Shown in pieces: positions 4,996 to 11,155 of a DNA stretch of 11,734 nucleotides. A model generated the notes under the pieces. It ran no database searches. It saw nothing but the letters and a program-made list of their open reading frames with translations, and was not told where the DNA came from. The DNA comes from a bacterium. Its GTDB lineage: Bacteria > UBP15 > UBA6099. Both the position numbers and the translations under genes were made by a program. The first letter of the stretch is position 1. Each line of letters opens with the position of its first letter. The stretch lies in assembly GCA_029573925.1 (NCBI GenBank), contig JAKQBV010000126.1, positions 1-11,734 of the forward strand, written 5' to 3'.

Positions 4996-6618
4996 CTCCT
5001 TCTTTTCGAACAAGTACGCCCCGCCCAAAAAGTAATCTCTCCTCGGGCTGACTTTAAAAATAATTGACTCCGAAGGCTCCATCGATGCCGACAGCGCCCG
5101 GTATGCCTCTGTCGGCGGCATTTCATTTTTGAGATATTGCTCAGGATTACGGCCCTGATTGTAAAAAAACATCCATATTCGCTCTTTCTCTTCAAACAAA
5201 GTCTTAACGGCCGCGTCGTCGCCCGGCGAAATAATTCTTATCACGCTTAGTTTGCCCCGCCTAAGTCTTGTTCGCCCTTTGTATCTCCCGTCGTCAATCA
5301 GCGCTACTTCAGCCTCGCAAGGAGCGTATTCGGCAAAATACTCCATAGGCGTTTCGTAAGAATAATCTATCCCGACGCCGGGGATGCCCGTTATTTCAGA
5401 CGAGAAAACGACTACGCCTCCATTCTCGACTATATCTTCACAAATACTTTCAGCCGCCGTTGCGACAGTTGGCTTTTCCATCAAAGCCGATATCATATTC
5501 GCCTGAGCAAGAATCAATATTGCGAAAACAGCGGCAGCTAGGATTATTTTTGTCGCTTTATCTTTCAATGAAAGCAACAAACCGGCAAATATCATGTAAA
5601 GTAAAAAAACAAAGGGAAGGAAATACTTCGCAGAAATCGCCGCTGTGGAAACATCTCTTAATCCGTATGAAACTGTTAGAACAATCCCAAGAATTACGGC
5701 CGGAAACAATATCTCCCTTGGCAATTTTCTTTTAAGAATCTTGTGAACAAAAATCGTGAACATCGCTGTGAACAAGAAAAGAGCGGAGAACAGCAATATG
5801 CGATTGACAATCCCATCGCCGTGAATCAAGTAAAAGTCTCCTAGAATGAAACCGAATATTGAGTCGATAAGATTAAAGAATTCCTTTGAAAGAAATCCAT
5901 TGATTAAAACTAAAAACTCAAGAGCTTTAGAGTCAGCCTTTTGTATCTGAAAAAGAAACACCCTTATAAAAGGCAGAAAAAACACGAAAGCCGCAGTAAA
6001 AGCCACAAGAAGCTTCAACCATAATCGAGACAACCGTTTGGAATGAAATGAAAACAGATAAACCAACTGCGCGCCGACCAGATACATTGTGTAATACTGG
6101 GTCATCATCGCTGCGGCGGTTGAAACGCCATAAGCAAGCGAGAGTTTATACCCTTCGATATCCTCAAGAAGCTTGTAAAAATAGTAAATTGAAAGCAAAA
6201 CGAACAGCGCGTTTAGATTGTGATAGCGAACGATCCCGGAGTAAAAAACATGCAACGGGCTCAATGCCGCCATCGCGACTACTATAGTCCCGCCCGATCG
6301 GTTGTTAAGCATTCTCCAACTGACCTTATATAAAACAAACAAATAGATTGCGCTGATTGCGACCTGACAGGTCCTCAAAGCGAACTCAAAGTCAAATATG
6401 GAGCATAAAAAACGCAAAAGAAAGATGTCCAGAAAAGGCGTCAAGTCCATCTTGGACTCGAACAAGAATCTTGAGAATGTCTCGGCGTTGGCAATTCTTA
6501 TCCTGTGTAGTTCCTCAGGATCATAAAAAGCGTGATAAGCGAACAAAAGCCGCAGGATCAAACCGACGACAATAACAGCGATGACAGCCAACGAATAATT
6601 GTCGCGAAACTTCTTCAT
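4975..6618 (-). CDS. GT-C-fold membrane glycosyltransferase (PMT/ArnT/GT39-like)
   Basis: 547 residues. Residues 10-26 are a first membrane helix; 8 to 11 further hydrophobic segments follow up to about residue 378, then a soluble C-terminal domain of about 165 residues. Loop 1 carries an acidic YDPEEL motif (32-37), the place where GT-C enzymes hold their catalytic acidic residue. ALSPLHVFYSGIVRYHNLNA (118-137) matches the family's SPxHxxYSxxxRxYxL pattern. Such enzymes take a sugar from a polyprenyl-phosphate donor and transfer it on the outer face of the membrane to protein or lipid. The sugar and acceptor cannot be read from sequence. The gene lies 35 bp after pyruvate kinase, with only a weak AGAAAAG ribosome site, and ends tail to tail with flagellin. 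A role in flagellin glycosylation is a guess from position. Confidence 0.75.
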   Translation of the reverse strand: MKKFRDNYSLAVIAVIVVGLILRLLFAYHAFYDPEELHRIRIANAETFSRFLFESKMDLTPFLDIFLLRFLCSIFDFEFALRTCQVAISAIYLFVLYKVSWRMLNNRSGGTIVVAMAALSPLHVFYSGIVRYHNLNALFVLLSIYYFYKLLEDIEGYKLSLAYGVSTAAAMMTQYYTMYLVGAQLVYLFSFHSKRLSRLWLKLLVAFTAAFVFFLPFIRVFLFQIQKADSKALEFLVLINGFLSKEFFNLIDSIFGFILGDFYLIHGDGIVNRILLFSALFLFTAMFTIFVHKILKRKLPREILFPAVILGIVLTVSYGLRDVSTAAISAKYFLPFVFLLYMIFAGLLLSLKDKATKIILAAAVFAILILAQANMISALMEKPTVATAAESICEDIVENGGVVVFSSEITGIPGVGIDYSYETPMEYFAEYAPCEAEVALIDDGRYKGRTRLRRGKLSVIRIISPGDDAAVKTLFEEKERIWMFFYNQGRNPEQYLKNEMPPTEAYRALSASMEPSESIIFKVSPRRDYFLGGAYLFEKKEKNAARR

Positions 6619-6630
6619 AACAGCTTTTCT

Positions 6631-6640
6631 GGCGCGCGCC
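6631..6640. repeat. GGCGCGCGCC palindrome between pyk and the glycosyltransferase
   Basis: A perfect 10-bp palindrome in the 35-bp gap between the pyk stop and the glycosyltransferase ATG. As RNA it could fold only as a very short structure, and no T-run follows. It may just reflect local CG-rich sequence; similar runs occur in the flagellin terminator. Confidence 0.3.
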
Positions 6641-6653
6641 GATCAGGCATGAA

Positions 6654-8081
6654 TCAATCCAACTCGCCGATTCGATGAATTTTCATAAGGTTTGTCGAGC
6701 CGCTGGAGCTTATAGGCACTCCGGAGGTTATCACTACGATATCGCCTTTTTTGAACATCTTCGTCTTAACTAGTTGTTCGTCGACATCAGCCACCAGTGA
6801 TTCAACTCTGTGAACCTTATCAAAAACCACTGGAACCACGCCCCACAATAGACTCATCCTATAAGCCACATTTTCCTTCAAAGTGGCGCCTATCACCGCG
6901 CATTCAGGCCTGAACTTGGAGACGAGCTGCGCGGTCGTCCCCGACTGAGTAAAAGCGACGATCCCTTTCGCTCCCAACTCTCTAGCAGTCCGGGCGGCGG
7001 AATAAGCGACTGCTCCGCTAAAACCCGCCGCTGAAAACAAGAATCTGGACGGCTCTATCATCAGCTTGTTCAAAATATGCCGTTCGGACTCGCCGCATAT
7101 TCTTGACATCATATCGACGGCCTCGACAGGATAAGCGCCGACGGCGGTTTCTCCAGACAGCATGACGGCGTCCGTGCCGTCCATAACCGCGTTAGCCACA
7201 TCCGAGGCCTCTGCCCTTGTAGGTCTCGGATTTGCAATCATCGATTCGAGCATCTGCGTGGCTGTTATCGCCACCTTGCCTCTCTCGTTTGCTTCTCTGA
7301 TTATCGTTTTTTGCAAATCAGGCACTCTTTCGGGGGGCATTTCCACTCCGAGGTCCCCTCTGGCGACCATCACCGCGTCCGCTTTATCCAGTATTTTCTT
7401 CAGATTCTTTATTGCTTCAGGCCTTTCTATTTTTGCGATTACCGGGATATCGGCTCCCGCTTTTCTGATATGCGCCCGCGCGTCGTCGATATCCTCAGGT
7501 TTTCTCACAAATGAAACGGCGACCATGTCAACGCCGAGTTCCAACCCCAATTTCAAGTCGCTAATATCCTTTTGAGTCAAAGATGGCGAGCTTACAGCCA
7601 CGCCCGGCAGGTTAATGCCTTTTTTTGATTTTAGAACTCCTCCGTCCACCACAACGCACTTCACGCTTTCTTTCGACGTCTGCAAAACCTTCAACTCCAG
7701 ATTGCCGTCGTCTAGCAATATTCTGTCGTTCTTTTTGACATCTTTAGGCAGATGCTTATAAGTGGTGGAAATCACCTCGCCGTTGCCTATCACTTCTTTC
7801 GTTACGATTGTCACTTCCGAACCGGAAGTCAGCTTAGCTCCTCCGTTCTCCATAGTTCCTACCCTTATCTTGGGTCCTTGCAAATCCTGAAGAATGCCGA
7901 CATATCTCCCTCTGTTTTTTGCCTCTCGGCGTATGGAGCGAAAAATCTTTTTGTGCATCGAATGATCGCCGTGAGAAAAATTCATCCTGAAGACATCCAC
8001 TCCTGCGTCTATCAGTTTTCCAATCATTTCCGCAGACTCAGTGACAGGTCCTATCGTGGCAATAATCGTCGTGTGTCTCAT
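6654..8081 (-). CDS. pyk: Pyruvate kinase
   Basis: 475 residues, the usual length for a bacterial enzyme without C-terminal extension. It converts phosphoenolpyruvate and ADP to pyruvate and ATP, the last step of glycolysis, in the cytoplasm. Visible motifs: IATIGP (7-12); FRMNFSHGDH (31-40), with the Arg, Asn, Ser and His of the nucleotide/PEP site; LQDLQGPKIRVG (64-75) before the B-domain lid; the signature IAKIERPEA (215-223), with catalytic Lys217 and metal ligand Glu219; ARGDLGVEMP (240-249), with the second metal ligand Asp243; and LSGETAVGAYP (308-318). The C-terminal domain holds FTQSGTTAQLVSKFRP, typical of the effector-binding region. The start at 8081 has GAGG 5 bases upstream. It lies 59 bp behind the small membrane-anchored protein gene and is probably cotranscribed with it and with the glycosyltransferase. 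Confidence 0.97.
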   Translation of the reverse strand: MRHTTIIATIGPVTESAEMIGKLIDAGVDVFRMNFSHGDHSMHKKIFRSIRREAKNRGRYVGILQDLQGPKIRVGTMENGGAKLTSGSEVTIVTKEVIGNGEVISTTYKHLPKDVKKNDRILLDDGNLELKVLQTSKESVKCVVVDGGVLKSKKGINLPGVAVSSPSLTQKDISDLKLGLELGVDMVAVSFVRKPEDIDDARAHIRKAGADIPVIAKIERPEAIKNLKKILDKADAVMVARGDLGVEMPPERVPDLQKTIIREANERGKVAITATQMLESMIANPRPTRAEASDVANAVMDGTDAVMLSGETAVGAYPVEAVDMMSRICGESERHILNKLMIEPSRFLFSAAGFSGAVAYSAARTARELGAKGIVAFTQSGTTAQLVSKFRPECAVIGATLKENVAYRMSLLWGVVPVVFDKVHRVESLVADVDEQLVKTKMFKKGDIVVITSGVPISSSGSTNLMKIHRIGELD

Positions 8082-8140
8082 AACAACCTCGCAAGAGTGT
8101 TTTTTGCTTCAAATATTAGTCTTTTGTTCTGCTCAGTCTT

Positions 8141-8596
8141 TCATGGCGAAAGCTCTGGTCCGTACAGTTTCCATTTTCCGCCTTCCCATCTAAGCTCGAA
8201 AGTTCGAGTCATTTCAATCGGCCTCGCGCTCCAATTCGCCATGTAATGAACGACAAATTCAATTGAGACATTGTCGCCGTGCCGCCTAACGGCAATAAAT
8301 TTTTTCACTTCAATAGAAGAGAATTCATTTGCGGCTCTGTCGCAAACGCTTTCCCTGAAACGATCAAGAGAACCGGCTTCGGGAATGCTCTTTTTTGCGC
8401 TGTAGGAAAGCATCTTATATGCTCTGTCGCATTTCCCTGCTCCGATCGCCGCGACATACGAATTGACGAACTTCTCCGGAGATCTATCCGGTTTTAATAA
8501 GATGTATAATACCGCGACAGCCAGAATCGCGACCGCTGCTGACACGATATAAAACAAAAATGGAGTTTTATCGGTATTGATGCTCTTGTTCGCCAT
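8141..8596 (-). CDS. Membrane-anchored protein with NTF2/DUF4878-like extracytoplasmic domain
   Basis: 151 residues from the ATG at 8596. Residues 12-33 (PFLFYIVSAAVAILAVAVLY and following) form one membrane helix. The rest is a single small domain: SPEKFVNSYVAAIGAGKCDRAYKMLSYSAK, then a cysteine (CDRAANEF) and a beta-rich C-terminus ending WEGGKWKLYGPE. The pattern of a helix pair followed by a curved sheet with a final W-x-GG-x-W-x-L strand resembles the NTF2-like DUF4878 group; function is unknown. An upstream ATG at 8668 would extend it by 24 residues, but a strong promoter lies inside that stretch (8607-8635) and neither start has a clear ribosome site, so I prefer 8596. First gene of the unit leading to pyruvate kinase. 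Family call is tentative. Confidence 0.65.
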   Translation of the reverse strand: MANKSINTDKTPFLFYIVSAAVAILAVAVLYILLKPDRSPEKFVNSYVAAIGAGKCDRAYKMLSYSAKKSIPEAGSLDRFRESVCDRAANEFSSIEVKKFIAVRRHGDNVSIEFVVHYMANWSARPIEMTRTFELRWEGGKWKLYGPELSP

Positions 8597-8606
8597 CTTA
8601 GGACGG

Positions 8607-8635
8607 ATGATAGCCGCGATGTTCATTCGTGTCAA
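8607..8635 (-). promoter_or_regulatory. Strong sigma70 promoter giving a near-leaderless mRNA
   Basis: On the minus strand: a perfect TTGACA (8630-8635), 17-bp spacer, TATCAT (8607-8612; 5/6). Transcription should begin about 6-7 bases after the -10 box, near 8600, only 4 or so bases before the ATG at 8596. This decides the start of the downstream protein and predicts leaderless-type initiation. Confidence 0.6.
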
Positions 8636-8690
8636 TTTGGATAATCGCCGCGTTTTTAATAAAGACATTAATTTCTTGCCGCAAGGTTGT

Positions 8691-8720
8691 TTGAGAAAAC
8701 ATCCGCATTCATGTTATATT
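8691..8720 (+). promoter_or_regulatory. Sigma70-type promoter of the STAS gene
   Basis: TTGAGA (8691-8696), 18-bp spacer, TATATT (8715-8720). The start of transcription would be near 8727, about 38 bp before the STAS ATG. It faces away from the promoter at 8607-8635. Confidence 0.5.
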
Positions 8721-8764
8721 TATGTGGCGCACAGTTATTGCCGTCGAATGAAGAGGTAAAAAAC

Positions 8765-9052
8765 ATGGCCTTGGTTAGAATGCTTGAGGGTGAAAACGAT
8801 TTCGCAGGCGGCGTTGAATTCCACAAGAGAGCAAAACGCGCCTTGGACTCTCTTCCGAGAGGCGAATCCATCACGCTTGATCTAGGCGGTTTCTACCTTG
8901 ACTCCTCGCTCGTCGGAACCCTGCTGGCGATTCACGTTTCATGCGCAAAAAGAAACGTGAAGATGGAAATCACAAACATATCTCCGCAGACACTTAAAAT
9001 ATTGGAATTGAGCGGATTAAGCCGAACCCTAGGATTAAACGCTCAACAATAA
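8765..9052 (+). CDS. STAS-domain protein (anti-sigma-factor antagonist type)
   Basis: 95 residues, a stand-alone STAS domain. I start at the ATG at 8765, with AGAGGT 7 bases upstream; the longer frame from 8687 would begin upstream of the promoter's -10 box. The core SITLDLGGFYLDSSLVGTLL (35-54) is the family's phosphorylation loop: Asp46-Ser47-Ser48, with one Ser as the target of a kinase-type anti-sigma factor. ALAIH-like helix residues and NISPQTLKILELSGLSRTL (71-89) match the C-terminal helix pair. Such proteins switch partners with an RsbW/SpoIIAB-like kinase, in the cytoplasm, in stress or signalling cascades; related ones bind lipids or transporters. No kinase or phosphatase gene is adjacent, so its partner is unknown. 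Confidence 0.85.
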   Translation: MALVRMLEGENDFAGGVEFHKRAKRALDSLPRGESITLDLGGFYLDSSLVGTLLAIHVSCAKRNVKMEITNISPQTLKILELSGLSRTLGLNAQQ

Positions 9053-9105
9053 GACAACAGAAAGTCATCGGTTATTCTCTTAGTATCGTCCCGAACAAAT
9101 ATAAA

Positions 9106-9130
9106 CCCGAATCCGTCGTTAAGATTCGGG
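9106..9130. terminator. Hairpin after the STAS gene
   Basis: CCCGAATC (9106-9113), 9-nt loop, GATTCGGG (9123-9130): a perfect 8-bp stem 54 bp after the STAS stop. No T-run follows, so if it terminates it does so poorly or with help; it may be a 3' stabiliser. Confidence 0.4.
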
Positions 9131-9180
9131 AGCGATTGTTCAGAGCGGATGAAATGCGAGGCGCAAGGCGCATTTTTGCA

Positions 9181-9244
9181 GTAGGGGCGGGGTTGCCCCG
9201 CCCCAAATTGTCGAAGTTATTGGGCGCGGAAACCGCGCCCCTAC
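9181..9244. repeat. GTAGGGGC palindromic dispersed repeat (MITE/REP-like)
   Basis: The 64-bp element has 9-bp inverted ends, GTAGGGGCG (9181-9189) and CGCCCCTAC (9236-9244). Inside are two near-perfect hairpins: GGGGCGGGG/CCCCGCCCC with a TTG loop (9184-9204), and GGGCGCGG/CCGCGCCC with an AAA loop (9222-9240), joined by a 17-bp AT-rich linker. It lies in the gene-free gap between STAS and the LolA-like gene, and its base composition differs sharply from the flanks. Repeats ending in GTAGGGGC are common in several bacterial groups, and their translations turn up as spurious short proteins. Only one copy is in this window, so dispersal is inferred. Confidence 0.7.
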
Positions 9245-9249
9245 AGAAC

Positions 9250-9283
9250 AAAAAAAGCGGCGGCAACGAAGCAGTTCGCCGCT
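9250..9283 (-). terminator. Intrinsic terminator of the minus-strand operon
   Basis: Read on the minus strand: AGCGGCG (9277-9283), 14-nt loop, CGCCGCT (9256-9262), then six T residues (9250-9255). It lies 74 bp after the stop of the LolA-like gene and sits beside the GTAGGGGC element. Confidence 0.75.
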
Positions 9284-9294
9284 ATGAAAATCGC

Positions 9295-9326
9295 CCCGGT
9301 TCGTCGGCTCTATCGACGAATCCGGG
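9295..9326 (-). terminator. Additional hairpin just after the LolA-like gene
   Basis: CCCGG plus TTCGTCG (9295-9306) pairs with CGACGAA, one unpaired T, and CCGGG (9314-9326): a 12-bp stem with one bulge and a 7-nt loop, 30 bp after the stop. On the minus strand the following sequence is GCGATTTTC, a poor T-run. It probably works in tandem with the terminator at 9250-9283 or as a 3' barrier to exonucleases. Confidence 0.45.
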
Positions 9327-9356
9327 ATAAATAATAAACTAGCCGATCCAAAAATC

Positions 9357-10154
9357 TCACTTGCCGTAAGGATTCGGCTCATCAAGGGCTTCAAACCACT
9401 TGGCTGGAAATTCTTCCTGAAAAACCGATTCGTCGAGAGGCATGTTGAAGCTGTAATTATCAAACACCGATTTATGAACAAAAATATAAGGAAGAATGCT
9501 CACTTTAGTTCGCCAAGTGGCGTTGGACGCCAGATAGTGGCCGTTGATATTTTCATAGAAAAGCTCTCCTGAGGATCGGATGTTTCGATTGTTGGCGTCT
9601 CTTATCATGAACACGAACTTCAAAACCACGAAGTTCACGGAGTCCACATACCACGTCATCGTATATAGGTTTTCAGGCGCGCCAGCTTTCGGGATCAGAA
9701 CTAGTTTATGGCATTTCACGTTTCTGTAAGACTCGTCAGGGGCGCGGTGAATCTCAAACCATTTCAGCACTTTGTCCAGCCAGTTGCGGTCCATCGGCAA
9801 AGCGCCGGGCTGATTGGGACTGCCTGCCCAATAGTTTTCTATAGGAGCCGATATCACTCTGTAACCATGTCTGTCGGGAGCCTGAAAAAAATATCTCGTC
9901 TTTAATGTCGCGGTGTTCATCGGATCAATCTTCATCGAGCCGGGCTGTTTGCCTCCGGTTTGCTCGTGAGATGTGACGCGAGTCTCGTCATAAGTCATTG
10001 TCTTAATGTCGTATGAGATAAATTTATCATAAATCGCCTTGATAATGTCTTCTGGCAACGTTGTTTTAGTCTGCGCGTAAGAGACTGCCGGAACGCATAT
10101 CAAAGCGACGGCAATCAATGCCAAATATCCTTTGACGATTCTTTTCTTATCCAT
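9357..10154 (-). CDS. Exported protein, possible LolA-like fold
   Basis: 265 residues. The ATG at 10154 follows a purine-rich GGGAGGGCGGAG site and opens a clear signal peptide: MDKKR, hydrophobic core YLALIAVALICVPAV, cleavage after SYA (residue 27); the longer frame upstream lacks support. The mature part has a long helix then beta-rich sequence with aromatic strands: LKTRYFFQAPDRHGYRV, KWFEIHRAP, YTMTWYVDSVNFVVLKFVF, GELFYENINGHYLASNATW. The W-Y-V-D-x-x-x-F-V-V-x-K signature is typical of proteins of the outer-membrane-lipoprotein-sorting (LolA/LolB) fold, but this is a remembered pattern, not an alignment. Probably periplasmic. It is the last gene of the GT2-lipoprotein operon, 44 bp after the lipoprotein gene, and is followed by terminator hairpins. 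Precise function unknown. Confidence 0.65.
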   Translation of the reverse strand: MDKKRIVKGYLALIAVALICVPAVSYAQTKTTLPEDIIKAIYDKFISYDIKTMTYDETRVTSHEQTGGKQPGSMKIDPMNTATLKTRYFFQAPDRHGYRVISAPIENYWAGSPNQPGALPMDRNWLDKVLKWFEIHRAPDESYRNVKCHKLVLIPKAGAPENLYTMTWYVDSVNFVVLKFVFMIRDANNRNIRSSGELFYENINGHYLASNATWRTKVSILPYIFVHKSVFDNYSFNMPLDESVFQEEFPAKWFEALDEPNPYGK

Positions 10155-10198
10155 GATCTCCGCCCTCCCGGAATAATAACCACATCGAGACGGTGTCT

Positions 10199-11155
10199 TC
10201 AGTTTGCGCATGCCGGAGGTCTAGCGTCTCTCGGATAAAGCGCGCAGATGTGGGGTTTAGCTTGCGGATACGGAACCGCGCCGCCCTGAAATCTCATGGA
10301 GCAGTTGAAAACCGAGCTTGGAGAACCGCTTGTCCTCCAGCGCTGAACCAGCTCCGCGTCTTTTTTGAGATAATCTACGGATCTGCCGGAAACGCACTTC
10401 ATTGTTTCCGCGTAGTTTACGCCGGCGCGCTCGGCGCACATCCTTGTCGAGCGTTCCTGCTGTTCCTGTCTTCCGGCCCTCTGAGCCGCCGCTTTTTCCG
10501 AGCTGTAAGCGTCTGCATAGCATTTTGCGTATTCATGCCATTTTGCCGGGCTTTGCTCTCGCGCGACGCACACTTGGAACTTGTCCTCTTCCGCTTCCGC
10601 GTCTCCCCGCATTGAAATCACTTTTCCCGCCGGGTCTATCCTCACTATGAAATGAGGCTCCCATGCGATTCGCTGTCCGAGGTCTGCGTTTATTGCCGGA
10701 AGGATGTCCGTCACATATCTGGAAGTGTACGGGCAGTGGCTCATTAGGAAAAAATCCAGCTTAAGAGTTCCGGGAGCGGGCGCGCAGCCGACCTCTCCGG
10801 GAATCATAGCCATCGGCGTCCTTCCCTGTCTGAAAAGCGCCACCGTGTCCTCGATTTCTTCAACAGTCCATCCGGTGTCAAGCATCCTGTCGATGGCGGA
10901 TATGGCGCTCCTTCTGAAAGGACATTCCGGATTCCTCTGCTCGTCTACAATCAGGTTGACATTGTGATCAGGGCACACAATCATAGAAGCGAAGTGGTCT
11001 TTAACCTCGACCCGGCTTTTGAATCTGGATTGATTCTGAAGGGCCACCGGATCGCTTTTCGCTCGAATGACGTTTCCATCCTTGGAATCCCTCGCGCATC
11101 CCGCAATCGCAATCATTATCACGACAGCCGCCGCGCAGGCAATATGCCTTTTCAT
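10199..11155 (-). CDS. Cysteine-rich thioredoxin-fold lipoprotein
   Basis: 318 residues. Start ATG 11155 with AGGAGG 8 bases upstream, inside the end of the GT2 gene. A lipoprotein signal peptide ends in the lipobox IAGC (Cys20), so it should be membrane-anchored outside the cytoplasm. Residues 50-115 (CPDHNVNLI, CPFRRSAISAIDRMLDTGWTVEEIEDTV) look like a small helical domain, faintly like the CcmH hairpin. From 131, LKLDFFLMSHCPYTSRYVTD begins a thioredoxin/DsbA-type fold. The redox motif is CPYT (141-144), not CxxC; GSPS (277-280) is a candidate cis-Pro loop; SMRGDAEAEEDKFQVC (181-196) follows the GILT/DsbA-like pattern. Thirteen cysteines in total. It could be a monothiol isomerase or reductase, or a redox-inactive binding protein. 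Function not established. Confidence 0.65.
   Translation of the reverse strand: MKRHIACAAAVVIMIAIAGCARDSKDGNVIRAKSDPVALQNQSRFKSRVEVKDHFASMIVCPDHNVNLIVDEQRNPECPFRRSAISAIDRMLDTGWTVEEIEDTVALFRQGRTPMAMIPGEVGCAPAPGTLKLDFFLMSHCPYTSRYVTDILPAINADLGQRIAWEPHFIVRIDPAGKVISMRGDAEAEEDKFQVCVAREQSPAKWHEYAKCYADAYSSEKAAAQRAGRQEQQERSTRMCAERAGVNYAETMKCVSGRSVDYLKKDAELVQRWRTSGSPSSVFNCSMRFQGGAVPYPQAKPHICALYPRDARPPACAN

Noticed and set aside
7162..7575. 137-codon open frame on the plus strand.
   Set aside because: It lies wholly antisense to the conserved core of pyruvate kinase and has no ribosome site or recognisable domain.
9136..9481. Short overlapping frames on both strands across the GTAGGGGC element, containing GAGLPRPK and similar peptides.
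   Set aside because: They are translations of the repeat and its hairpins, without ribosome sites; such peptides are known annotation artefacts.
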